Source: Strongylocentrotus purpuratus
Taxonomy: Eukaryota > Echinodermata > Echinoidea > Camarodonta > Strongylocentrotidae
Length of the DNA stretch: 64,000 nucleotides
Assembly (NCBI RefSeq): GCF_000002235.5
Contig: NW_022145596.1
Location: 5,266,352 to 5,330,351 of the forward strand
Direction of reading: 5' to 3'
This document shows positions 42,901 to 56,636 of the stretch, one piece after another. The notes under the pieces are model-generated. The model was not told where the DNA came from and searched no databases. It was given only the letters and a program-made list of their open reading frames with translations. The position numbers and the translations under genes are program-made. The stretch's first letter is position 1; each line of letters starts with the position of its first letter.

Positions 42901-45900
42901 AAATTGAAAAAAATTAGTTACTGAATAATAAAGAAATTTATGAATATCCTGCAAATTTTCAGCACTTCAATATATTCTACAAAGTTGCATTTTCAGATAG
43001 TCTTTATTTGGATAAATTCCAACGGGCATTGGCTTATTCAGCAAGAAATCTAAGAACTACATGACGCGTGGGACGTCTTTCTCTTTGCTGGCACAAAGTG
43101 GCAGTCTTTGAGTTGATTGTACAACATGTAAATTACGTCTGCCGATACTTTTATCTTCCTTCAGGCAGAAATGTATCGAGGCACAAGTAGTTTAAATATT
43201 CATTTAGGGGTAATTTTACTATATATATAAGTACAATTAAAATTGAAATGACGTAAATCAGTACAAAGTGTTATTAGGGCAGCAAGATAAAAGAAGTGAC
43301 GTCTATTTATGTAATCAAATATTTTCTTCAAGAGTTGTCGTCTCCTAAAGTTGTTTTCGCCAAAACTGAGAGATAAGGTCAGCAAAATTCATGCCATGTT
43401 TCTCAACCTGTTTGGCAAAAATTCATATATTTTGGAGGTGATTAACCGAAAGCATTTTTGTTTTTCGTTGGACACCACACGGTGAAAAAATAATTAATTC
43501 ATACACGTACAATGAGATTGCATATTATCATACATTTGTATATACAAGAGCACTATAATATCATAGAGATTCCTAGTCTTTCCATTCACTTTTGTGTACA
43601 TGTACATAGCATAATAAGCATATGATAGCACTTGATATTGAATGATAAATAGGCACAGTGTGCATGAACAATGTCAACATAGTTTATTATTGAAGACAAT
43701 GAGGAAATGAGTAATAAAAAACAACACATCTGTACCATCTGTAACTGTAACAATATCAACTAAATAATACTTTCAAACTACAGTACATATTATTGGCTGC
43801 CCACAAGAAGAAGGCCCTAACAGCTTTGTTGTGTCAATTACTGTCAGAAACGGCCTACTTACATGTACTGGCAGCCGACAATGTTCATGTTTACAGGAAC
43901 AAATATATGTTGTTTGTAATCAGTAGATATATTTAATTTTTTTCCTTCAGATATTTTAATCAGTCTCTCATTGATATTATGCATGTTATTTTTCTGCAAA
44001 TATTTAACTGCAAGTATCGAGTCCTTTTGACCAAAAATATCTTAAAATAAATTTCTAATGATGAATGAAAGTAGCTAGATAATAAATACTCAGCATCAGT
44101 GTATCAGTACATGCATATAGAAAGTCTGGATATTGTTTCTATCAAATATCATATTGTGCTGATAACGTAATAGACACTTCCTCTTTTGCTATCACGCAGA
44201 GACATCAAGTACAAATTGTTTCCTATTTCATATTCAACATAGGTTTGTGGCTGCAATGTCAGTTATGATGACATCCTGATGGTAAATTGTCATTTGATTG
44301 AATACCATTTAGTCCAGTGATCATATGGTTTACATTGGGTCTATTAAACAGAATTGTAGACAGCACCCTTTCATATATTGTTCAATACTAATCAGTCATC
44401 TCCAAGAAGCAATTTATATATTTTGTCCAATAACTATTTTCATCTATTTTCCTACATTAAACAAAGTATTATTCTGCACCTACTGTATGTCTATACTGTC
44501 AAACATCACTTTATCTATTATATTTGGGTTGTTCAATGGCCGTTTTGTTTAATTTTCATTTAGGCGAAACCAAGTCTGTTTATCATATGTATGTATAATC
44601 ATCACTGAGTGTCTAATGACAATGTACCTTTAGGCATTACGTTTTTAAAAATCATTTTGGTCCAATATTGACAAATTATTATCTCTAATAATCTTTTTGT
44701 TTACCGACCAAATACAATGATTATAATATTTGTTTGGTCTCATGTTCAGATTGTCTAATGTCTGTTTAATCTTTTGTTTTATTTAGTCTAGTATCCATAT
44801 AGGTATACTACTAACAAATACATGTAGCTACATGATATGTCACAATGGTATACCAATGCAGATTAATATACTTTTTAATGTCATATTCTTTAAAATACTA
44901 TTTAATTCTTGAAAACAAAAATAAGTGTCCTGATCTAAATTAGTTGATCATACATGTATCCTGCTAAATGATGATTTTTTTTAAATTTATTTATTTATTT
45001 TTTTAAAAACTTTTTTTTGGGGGGGGGACATTACTGAACACAAGTTTTCTATTTTAGGGGGGATTTATTTATCAAAATTCAAATGGGCTTTCATTATTTT
45101 TCTTTTACTACCAGTAACAGGTATGCATCTACTCCATGGATCAGATTAGAAACTAGAAATTAAAAAAAAAAAAAAAAAAAAAAAATTAGCCAAAAGGGAA
45201 TATTGTGAAAGTTTTTTCTTGTAATAAAAGAATGTACTGTAAAGTAAATAGTTAATTCAAAGCTACAGCATACATGTATGTAATGCCATTCTAAAATAGC
45301 CATGATAAATGGATGCTGGCTCTCCAGGTTATGAGACTAAATTATGATCAAAGTGTATGGTATACATATACTGTACAAATTATTCATGTTTGCATTACTG
45401 AATATGCACTGCACACAGGTTATTTTGAAAGTCACAAAGGAATAATGAAAAAAACTTGTCAAATTATTGAAATCCAACTACCACATAAGTCTGTGAATAT
45501 TGATGTGCATCCCATCTTTCTTTTCTCTTCTTTTTTCTGTCTTTTCCCCCTTTTACCAATATTTTGTTCCTCCATATTTGTATTATTATGTATCCTTTGA
45601 GGGTAGTCATACTATCAAGCTTTGCTTATTTTGTCAACCCTCCTGTTTGATGTTCTCGATTAGTTACACCCAGCCTTACTTTATTCTACATATATTCTTT
45701 TGTCATGTGTAAATTTGCAATATTTGTTTGTTATATATTTGTAAAAATGCAAAAGAAAAAGAAAATCAAACAGAAATAAATAAATCAAATCAAATCAAAT
45801 CAAATCAAATCAAATTGCAATTTGTACATGCAAGCCTCATTCTTAGATAAATGTTCACCTTTCTTGCTGTAGATAAATCTTTCATTGCCAGAAATGAAGT

Positions 45901-48900
45901 AAGTCAAGATGGGAATAGAACAAGTGTCATTGGACCAAAAGGCTATAAACATCACGTTTTGAGATTTTATTTAATATCATTATGTTTCTTTCTTTCTTTT
46001 TTTCCAGGTGAAGCTTGAGAAAAGTGGCTATTTATGGAAATGTGGTACTGGGTAAGTTAATACATGGACAACATCAAAGTTAAGAATAAGCCAACTCATA
46101 TGGAAAACCGTGATTGTGAACTCTTTGACATGTTGCCAATTTAATGAGTTCGTACAAATTTACGTATGAAAATTCCTGGTGTCAAAATGGCATTTGGTAG
46201 GACAGATTAATCAGCAGAATTAGATACAGACAGAACTGACCAATTGTTTAGTCTGGCAGTTATGCCTGTATTTTTAGTCATCATAATAGATTTTATTTAT
46301 CATAATTTTCAAATCAATAATTTTTTTTTAATGTGTCATGAATTCTTGTCTGTTTCTCTTACTTAGTGTATTTTGGCTCACAGCAATCTGCGACAAACAT
46401 TGAATTGCCCTTCCACTGCACGTGGCAGAAAGCCATACATTGTAACATGAGAAAAGTTGGTAAATGTGTTTAGGTCATGGGACTAAGCGATTAGAAGTGG
46501 ATTGACATTTTGGACTAAAAACTGTCATGGATTGTGGTTTTATTCTTGGCATCACTTGGAATTTTGTCTGTTTGGAGCCAGAAGGGCATTATCTCTGTAT
46601 AAAGCGTTTGAGTTAACACCCTTCTGTGTGCAAACAGACATTATTCTCTGTGTTAACAAGAATCAGGCCATCCATAAATACGGATAGGAGTTAAATTATT
46701 TTGAATGGTGATTCAAATACCACTTTCTTTGTGCATTTTCATTTATTTTAATTTTTCATACCTCATTTCCTCTGATCTTCATTTAAAAGGAGAGTATACT
46801 GCAAGTATTAAAGCAGGTTTATTCAAAATGAATTCTTCATTCATGTAATTTGTTTATGCAGCATCTAAATATTATAATCAAGAAACATTAAATCACATTA
46901 TTTATGCTCAAATAATGACATTTGGATCCTGATTCAAAGTCACTTTTGAATCTCACTAATCCACCATGTCCAATCAGTTTAGTTTGCCAGGGGTTGCATC
47001 GCTATTTCATTTAGGGCTACTGGATAACTAAATTGGACAAGTGGTAATTCACACAGGAAAAGCACAACCATACACCTGTTAACACTTGATCAAACCAATT
47101 ACCCTATGGATATTGTTTATAGAAGCATGATTATGGCTCAGTTAATGGAGCGATTAGATCACCTATCCCTATGCAATAGGAGTTAATTCCATGTTCATAG
47201 TTATGGGAGATGGGATTGAGTAAGGATTAGTTTTTACGTCATTCGGATAGGTTGTCATGAGGTCTGCTAGTCTGAGTTTATCTAGTATTGGGATACAGGT
47301 TTTAAATCAAATCATAGCTATGACAATTTAATATGTCATCTATGAATAACTACTATTTTTTTCCTTCTCGCTCTGTAATGATAATGTTTGTATTTACTTA
47401 ATGTTCAATACACCACCATTCATCTGTTTAAAGCAAATCTTGCTGGCAGTGTCAGTACTGAGGTTAACTGTAAAGCCACAGAGATTGACAGTGCTTACAC
47501 AGTGGTTAGCAACTCTCTCCATGATTGAATTAAAGGCTATAGTTGTTGGTAAATTGTTGATATTAAAAGCAAAGTTTGGTTAATACTATTTATATTTTTG
47601 AAAGGGAAAGTACAACCACAAAATCTTTTTACACCAAACATGTATCTGTGTAGTTTTGTCACTAAAGGTACAATACTAATGCCATATGGATACAGTTTTG
47701 AAAGTAGATGAATTGTTCATTACTTTGTCATGACATATGAGATAATCATTGTTGAAAGGTAAAATTTTAAAAAAAGGTCTACATTTAGTTGAGTTACAAA
47801 AATAAGCTTTGCATTGTTGATTCGAATAGCACCTCGAACATTTGATTTTAAGTGGATTTGGCGCCTTACAAATCTTATATCTTATTATTTGTAAAAAATT
47901 AGAATTGTTTTTATTATTACCATCATTATCATCATCGTCGTCGTCGTCGTCATCATCATCGTCATCATCACTACTACTACAACAACAATGCAAATATTCT
48001 CTTCTTATTCCGAATTTACATTCAATCTTTTGTCTTTATCTCACTATTATATTAAAGGCCCACTGTACTACTTGTAGCTACTTGCGCCCTCTTACAACAA
48101 ACAATGCCTAATCGGTGACCATTGGTCCCCCATGATCCTCTTTTTCTTATGTTAACTGAGAGTTGAGTTGATGAGATAACCACCTGTCCAGTGACCTTGC
48201 AGGGCGCTCTAATCCCTCCTGTAAACTATGGCAGATAAGCTTTAAACTTAAATTGAGTGTTTCACTGATATGTTATTTCTTAATTTGTATTTGTATTTTT
48301 TCATTTGTAGGAGACAAGGAAAGGGAGGATTCCGTAAGAGATGGTTTGTCTTCAACGGGAAGGAGTTACGCTACTATGAGAATGAGAGAACGGTAAGCCA
48401 TTTTGGGGTGAATGTGGGGAAGTTTTTTTTTTTTTTCTTCATCTAATTCCAAATAAAGTACATAATTATCATGTTCATATTGTCAACAAAGTTTCACAAT
48501 CATACAAAATCTTGATTTAAAAACAAAGAAGAAGAAAAAATTAACATAATAATTTATACATGCAACCATTTGCTAGAACTTAGATTATGTTTAGGATTGG
48601 GATTATGGGTTAGTATATATGCATTTGCATTGCACACATCTTTACCCAATACACATTAATATGCAGTACATTTACAATATATTAGTACATGATTACCAAT
48701 TATGATTTCATAAATATACCCTTGCCTGAACTTCATTAACCCTATTAACTGCTACTATACATAGAAATAAATCTGTTGAATGATAATAATACTACATTAT
48801 TCATAGAGCGCATAATAAATATTTACATGTTACTTTCTCTTTGTGATGTACAGTTTACAAGCAAAGTGTGAAAGATATAACGTAATATAAAGAACCAAAC

Positions 48901-51900
48901 TCTAAAATTATACTGTTAAGGTTAAGTACAACTTAAGATACAACTTGAACAATTAACATTATAACAAAGCAAATGAAAATGTACACCTTATGAGTACGAG
49001 CATACAATAGAAATCAACATCTGTATTGAAAAGAGAGAGAGAGAGGATACTCTTAATTCCACGGATTGAAAAAACATGTCATTTAATTACACAAGGATAA
49101 GTACATTTAGGATGTGTAGGATTCCATTGTTCTTGTGTACACATGTATAACAATGTACACATTGATGTGATTGAAAACAGTCGTAGTATAACAAGTAATA
49201 TTATCCCTTGGCATTATACATGTGAATGTATGCATATAGTCTCCCCTTTAAATACCATTTATACTTGTACTCGGAGCAGACTTCATGTGTGTTGGTTACT
49301 TGTATATTGATATGACATCCAGTTTCAGTTTTGTTTTGAAGATCACTGCGGGCGGGCGAGATCTAGTTTACTTTCTATTACTGACTCTCAAGTATACATG
49401 TTGGTATAGTCCTGGTTGGCAATCCAGGGTACATGCTAGCGTACATGTATTTTATGTTTTATGACGGAATATGATATGATATCAAAGCTCATAAAATGCT
49501 TAGAGTTAGGGAATTATTAAAAAAGTTTTTATTTCTTGACTTGTTTTATGGTCTTCTTTAAATGAACTGAAACTGGACTTTACATTGCAAATAAAATATG
49601 GCATGGTATAAGAAAATATGGAACATGTACAGTAATCAGTTATACATGATGTTAATGCACACATGTCTTATGGAAAATGAAAGAAAAAAGATTACCTGAA
49701 TAATGGCTTTTGATTATAATTGCAAGTAATTAAGCTTTTCTTTCTATTGACAAATTAATGTTATGAAATAGCTCTGTGTTGTTATAGTGGTTTTCAAAAC
49801 TAAAATAATAGGTAATTTAAAAACCTTTGAAGAATCTTTTTATCAAAAGAAATAACGAATTTAATTTTTCTTCAGTACACAAATGCATTCAATTTGATTA
49901 TTTGGAATTTATCTGACGCATAAATGTCTTTACCAATTTAATCTCTGAATAGTGAAAAGTTATGAACATGAAAGTTGAATTATATTCACACAAATATTTC
50001 GAGGCAAGAATAAAATGTAGGGCAATAATATTTCTTCTCCAAAATGAAATAAAATGGCCTGGAGAGTACATTTCGTTTATTTTAAGGTGATAGCAGAAGA
50101 ACAGTTACCACACAGATGGAAACACAGACAGTTGGGGAACGGAATAACAGACAATTTTTGATAAACAAACAAAGAATCAGGAACTGGACGAAGGGAAATA
50201 CTGAACTTTGGCCTCGGATCCATCTTCTGTTTTTATTTTGTTGCCTTAAAAGGAATTTCTAAACTAAACAGAACTTACTTTGAAAAAAATAGTGTTAGTT
50301 TTGGTGAAGAAATGACATGTTCATTGTAAATATGAATTCTTGAGTGTATCAGTACATCTTTCATTGATTTCATGTAACAAAAATGTTTGGATGTTATTAT
50401 CAAATAGTTATCTGTAAACTTCTTTTTTTACAGTTACTCTGAATCCTGCAAACTTCTAGACATTCGCCTGACGTGAATGTCCATACAAAAATACAACATT
50501 TTAGATACAGACTGAAACATAACAGGTGTAATGACGAAGATAATGTAAAATGATATACAAGACCAGATGATCAAAGGACTCTACAAGGGTGGGGGGGGGG
50601 GGGGTTGTACCTTTGGGTTAGGGGAGGCTGATGTTTCTAGCCCAAATATCAACTTTGCAGTTTCTAAATATATCTGTGAGTGAGTGAGCAGAAATTTAGA
50701 CATTTATTTTGATATTTAATCATGAAATTTGAGTACCGGTAAGTAACATATAAACATTTAAAAAAGCCCACCTCACTACCTGAGTATTGGGTGACAGGTG
50801 CCCAAATATTAGATGAACGTTGCCATAATATTGGTAATTTCAAACTTCTTGTACGCATGTATGCCTTTGATTAAAGATATGGTCGGTCTGTTGAGAGCCA
50901 GAAGGGTGTTAACTCTGAATATTAAAGTAAATGTATGATTGAATACCTTTCTGGCTCCAAACAGATGATATGACGAAGGTCTCTTACTCACTATTATTGG
51001 GTTTTTTTCTCTCCAGATGACGACCTGTAAAGGAATAATCCCTGTTGGAACCATGCTGAATGTGAAACACGTCTACAAGTCAAATGTAAGTTCACTTTTT
51101 ATTTTCTAATTCAGATTGCCTGCTAATCGGTTGATTATTGATATAGCTTACAGAATGTTTATCTGAAAAGGCTTATTACTTGTTCATTTACATATGCCAA
51201 TATCCTGTTTGTTAACAATCATTGTATTTTTTTAAAAATTGCTTTGTACATTGCATTCAAATTACTTTCATGAATTCTTTACCCTTATTAGTCTCATATT
51301 TTTATATTTTTTATAGCTGAAGTCGTCTGTTCGTTGAAACTATCTTGTGTCTTATTGTGAAGTGATTTCATTAATGGCATTTAGATTGTACTGTATGGCT
51401 TTGTAGGGTACTCTAATCAAATATGAAATCAGAATTGGATAATTTCAACTTACATGTACATGTATATTATATCACACTGCTATTAGTTAGCGTTGACCTA
51501 CAATGTATGTAAGTTATAAAATGAGACTAATTTAAAAGCTGGCTTATCTTTATGATAGTCCATTGATTTTTATTGAGTCCAAAATGTACCCCACTCCATA
51601 TCAGATTTTTGTTTTGTTGACTTTTACGACAGACTTCAGCATTTTTGAAAACTTCTTAGGTGTAACATTGTGACACTCTTGACGCTCCTACATTATTACC
51701 CCGGTCAAGGCTGGTCGCCATATATGTAGCGTTCTGACATAAAGCGGGTACCATTTACATACCATGGGTAGAGAGTGGCAAATATGGTTTAATGACTTGC
51801 CAAAGGACGTTAAGCTGAGTCAGGATTTGAACCCTCAACCCTTGGATTATGAGACAAGTGAATGAACCACTCTATACGTATGTTAAATCCAGACAATAAC

Positions 51901-54900
51901 ATCCATGTACATCATGTTTTATTTAAATCAAACATCTTATAGTGAATAACATAATAAAATATAAATTAACATGAAATTTGTACGATGACATTTATACCTA
52001 ACACTTCTAGACCTCAAAATGATTTGGCAATTTTCGCTTTAAGAGTAAGTGATGAATTCAGTGTTTGATTAATCCACGGTCGAAGCTGTCGAGCTGTTCT
52101 GGCAGAGGAAATAGGAAATTACAATGGAAACATCCTGCCAATTTTATGGTACTATCATCATCTGTGGTCTATTCATGGACACATTCTGTGACGTAAATCA
52201 TCAAAATCAAACGCATTGTGTTGTGTAGGCTTTAACAGCAGGCATCTGTTTAGAATGTAACAAGTATTTATAAACACTAATCTGGTCTTAATGGGGTTTA
52301 TTTAACCATTCTAAATATTTGTGTTATCATAATCCAATGATGCAGTCACTGTAACCATGTCAACTAGTTTGTGGTTGATATCATACTCTTTGTCATGTTA
52401 AGGTCATGTTCATTGCCAATGTTTGAATAGTTACAGTACTAGCCTGTTCATGCTTAAAGTCACAAACCTTTTTTCCTCAGTATTAATTTCAATGGCTTTA
52501 TGCAGCCTTCCAAGTTCCAGTGTAGTTATTTCCACTCACTATGAACATCACTGACAAAGAAAGCGGACAAAATATACAGTTCCTCAGGTAGATAAAGGAA
52601 CATCCCTTCACTGCTGTTATGTAAAAATGTGTAGAACAGGTGTCACATGCGTATTCACCTTTTTACATAATAGCAGTGAAGGGATGTTCCTTTGTCTACC
52701 TGAGGAACTGTATATTTTGTCCGCTTTCTTTGTCCGTCATATTCATAGTGACTGCTTGTCCAGTCTTCTAGGATGAAATATTAGGGTTCTATGTGCGTGC
52801 ACTAGGCCTCTCTAACAATTGATATTATTTTGTTTATGGAAGGGGGTATGTATGTTGAGCCCTGCATTATGCCAGCAAATCTTAACATTGGATTCGGATA
52901 AAGAATTTAGAAAATTCAGAAGAAAAAAGAGAGAGAAAAAAAATTCTAGTTGTTGCTTCACAGTCAGTGAGTGTATCATGAGTCACATGTTGTTTTCTAG
53001 GAAACCAGGTAAACCGTATGCATGTTTATGCTGGGTCATTGCACTTGGGTCTTGTAAATGAAAGGCACTAAAGTACCGGTAGTCAGAACATTAAAAATAG
53101 CATGATACATGAATCCAAAGTTATTCTGAATAATGTGTTTTATTTCACATGTAAAAGGATATGTTGTGTACTTGACTTTCTGAATTAAACTTAAGGTATC
53201 GTGTGAATTTCTGATGCTTTTCTGTTGAATGAAGCCTTCAGAAATGTATTTATTTTGCCCAATATGGACATCACATGATGTTTTTTTATCACTTATCTTC
53301 TCGTTTATTGATGGATGATTGAGCACCATGAACCGATCCTACTTCCTTCTCTAAATAGCTCAGCACTAAACTACATCGGAAGTGCAATCAGCTGTCCTCT
53401 TAGTCTTAATGAGACCTTTTCCATACAGGCTAAATTGAAATTCTGACTTGCTAAAATTAAAATACATGTATAGGATGGGTCTAGTAAAGTGAAAATGTTA
53501 TTCAGTGTTATAAAAAAATCACCTAAAAATCATTCTTTAATCAGTGATAGATCGGTGGAGGGGGGGGGGGGGCAGTAGTCATGCATCTATTAAAATTAAA
53601 TATACTTTAAGCTTGTGCTCCTCCTGATCAAGATTTTTTTGTTGTTGTTTGTCTATTCAGAGCCAGAAGGGCATTAACTCTGTATTAATTCAAGTATATG
53701 AGATAATGCCGTCTGGTTGCCGTCTGGTTCCAAGCAGATGATTCATTCAACTACTTTCCCTGATTTAATTTTTGTTTTCTTTAGCTTTCTTGTCAGTTTA
53801 AAAAAAAAAAGTTTCATTGCTAAACTTTTCCCTCTACCATCTATTTTTTTCCTCCACTGAATTGATGTTATGCTGTCTATATTTTAAAAACACCTGGCAA
53901 CGTCTGTCTCATTCTAACCACCAACTGCTGTTTGCACTTGTACATTTACATGTAGTCCATGTCATAGAGTCTCGTGTAGGAAATGGACGACAGCTTCAGC
54001 GGCTACTACTCAAAGAACCAAGCAAGGAAAGAAATAGAATACGTTGACAGATTAGGATGTGATTCAATTAAATTGATTTGAGGTGAAGGCCCTACCTAAT
54101 CCTGCGGGTGTCAGTTTATTGCGAACAAGAATGTCTGATATCTGACACCCTTAAGGGGCTATCAAGGTACAGGATATTGCTCAGTAATTGACAATGTTAA
54201 GGACCATTTTTTGTATAGAAATTTTTATAAAAGTTAAAATAATTTTTGTAAAATTTAATTGTACTTTTGGAATTAAAAGTAGTCATGGAATGCTCTTCAG
54301 CTTGAATCTTATAAATTCTGCTCTGCTGTCTCTGAAACTCGACAAGTGTGGGAGTTTCCTGAACTCAAGTGGTGATGATTAGCTAAATTCTTTGTATTAA
54401 TATACTAATCACCGATATACACAATTATTAAGACCAATAAGTGGTTTATTTTTGCAATTTGCACACATTCTTGCTGCCTAAACGGAAGACATGAACAACT
54501 CTTGACAGTTTTTGTTAAAACAAATTGAAAAACTACATTCATACTTCATTGATTCTTTTCAGGGATATAGGCACATGTGGAATTTTACATGTACCTGTAT
54601 GTAACCCATCTCACTTCTTAAAACAATAATTGACTATTCAAATTGAATCGGAACATACATGTACATGCAGTTACCATAACAATTAGAAAGTTTAAATTAA
54701 AGTATTCTAGTCTATGACTAGTATAGGGAAGAAATCAATTTTATGTTTTAAAAATAAAGTTTCTATTTCCTTATAGTGAATTACCAATTTGTTGCTCATG
54801 ATACAAGGGTCCAGAATGATTCCTCCCCCCCCCCCCCAGAACTACTAAAATATCCCCTATATAGGGCTCTCAAATTGCTTCATATCTTTGGGGAAAATAT

Positions 54901-56583
54901 TTCTTGGGCAATATTCATTGTATGACCTTACAATTGTATAGATAGATAACAGGTAGTAATTTTAGGGAAATCCCCTCCATATTCATTGTTCACAGTGTAG
55001 GCGTATCAAATTTTGTTTTGCTTCATGTTCAGGGTAGGCCTTTGATAGCAAAGTACTATTGATAGTTGATATATGATGCACTTGAACAAAGTTCTTATGT
55101 TCGGATTGAATTTCATATACCTGTATGTACATGTATTGTGTACATTTATATCTAAATAAGGAGTCTTTATGTATCTGCACCTTGACAAAAAATAAATAAA
55201 AACCAGAAGTAGGTTTATGATGTAGCTGTATATGCACAATGTTGTTCTACTTTTTAATACTAGAGTTACATGTACATGTATTAAAGACTTCTGCAGTTTC
55301 ACTGAACCTGGTGTGAAAGAAAAACTGTAATGTAATCATGTCTGGCGTAGCTTAGTCCCGAATTTAGCGCTTAGGAAATTCAATTTTAGAGACATCTTTC
55401 TGAAGCCTGCTATTTTAAAGGCAACACAACTGAGATAAGAAGCACATATGAACATACACTGTTCATTGCCAGGGACTCCATTTCTCACATAGTATAGTCG
55501 ATATCTTCATTATTGACATAATCTTTAAGTGACTAGCACTTGTAACTGTTACATTTAGACTGCGACCTACATCATACATGAAGATAAGTTTAGTAGTTTT
55601 TAAGTACTTGAAGTACATGTACACTGTAGTAAAAAAAGTGCCAAAGGAAAAATTAACATTTTTCATCTGCCTGGTCTGGACTTGTCCCCAGCTCTTTTAT
55701 CCACTACATTATTTTTGTGGGGGGGGGGGGGCGGGAGGAGGGGGGTAGACTTGTTTTTGTTTTCAATGAGGTGGTGCCGGAGGCATCATGTTTTCGGGTT
55801 GTCCGTCCGTACGTCCGTCCCGTTTGACCGTTATCACAATATCTCAAGAACCATTTAAGATTTAAACTTAAGACTCGGGAATAGTATTTATCACCATAGG
55901 AAGACAATCTGATTAGATTTTGGAGCACGTAGGTCAAAGGTCAAGGGTCACAGAGGTCAACTTATGAAATTCCATACATTGAGATTGTTATCATGATATC
56001 TCAAGAACCACTGGAGATTTAAACTCCAAACTTGTTTAAATTGCTCTATGGCGGAGGCATCATTTTCGACTGCGCGCAGTCAAAATTCCATCTAGTTTTA
56101 ATCCAGCTTTTCGTACTAGTTCCTCATCAAAATGTTTCATTTGTTTTGCTTGTAGCATGCAGCGAATATGCTTAAAAATTTGATGATCAGGTTATATTTT
56201 TCCCCTTAGTTTTGGCATGGTAAAATATCTGTAAGCAAGCTAGGCTTAGATACGTTTACAATCACACCTTGTCATACATACACCTTAGTCACACATTTCT
56301 CAAATACATTGACACTCTTTGAGAGTACAAACCCTAGGTTCCTTTAAATGTACTTTTCAGAGCAATGGAGTTGAAGCAGACAGCCCAGAATAAACGTCAT
56401 AATGAATAGGGGGCATCTTTGAGTAGTCATTTTCATGACTCATTGCTGTCTAGTCAGACAGGGAGTTTACACTTTCCCTCAAACTCGTTTTCTTTAAGAA
56501 TGCACTGCATAGATTGATATGAAAACAGGAGTACTTTATCATTGACTTGGCATGTTTTCAAAATAAAAATGATAATGATAATG

Positions 56584-56636
<53 letters not shown>

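Larger units (their letters stand above)
36903..46007 (+). other. ARAP introns between Pro-rich exon and PH domain
   Basis: Besides the two small linker exons, the minisatellite and the GCGCC repeat, no coding sequence was recognised. A possible poly(A) signal AATAAA lies at 37142-37147, about 140 bases after the stop reached by reading through the first donor. Poly-A runs lie at 41636-41650 and 45162-45184. Confidence 0.6.

Noticed and set aside
47676..48111. Poly-Asp and poly-Ser frames
   Set aside because: Produced by the trinucleotide microsatellite at 47926-47990; no start context, splice signals or protein similarity.
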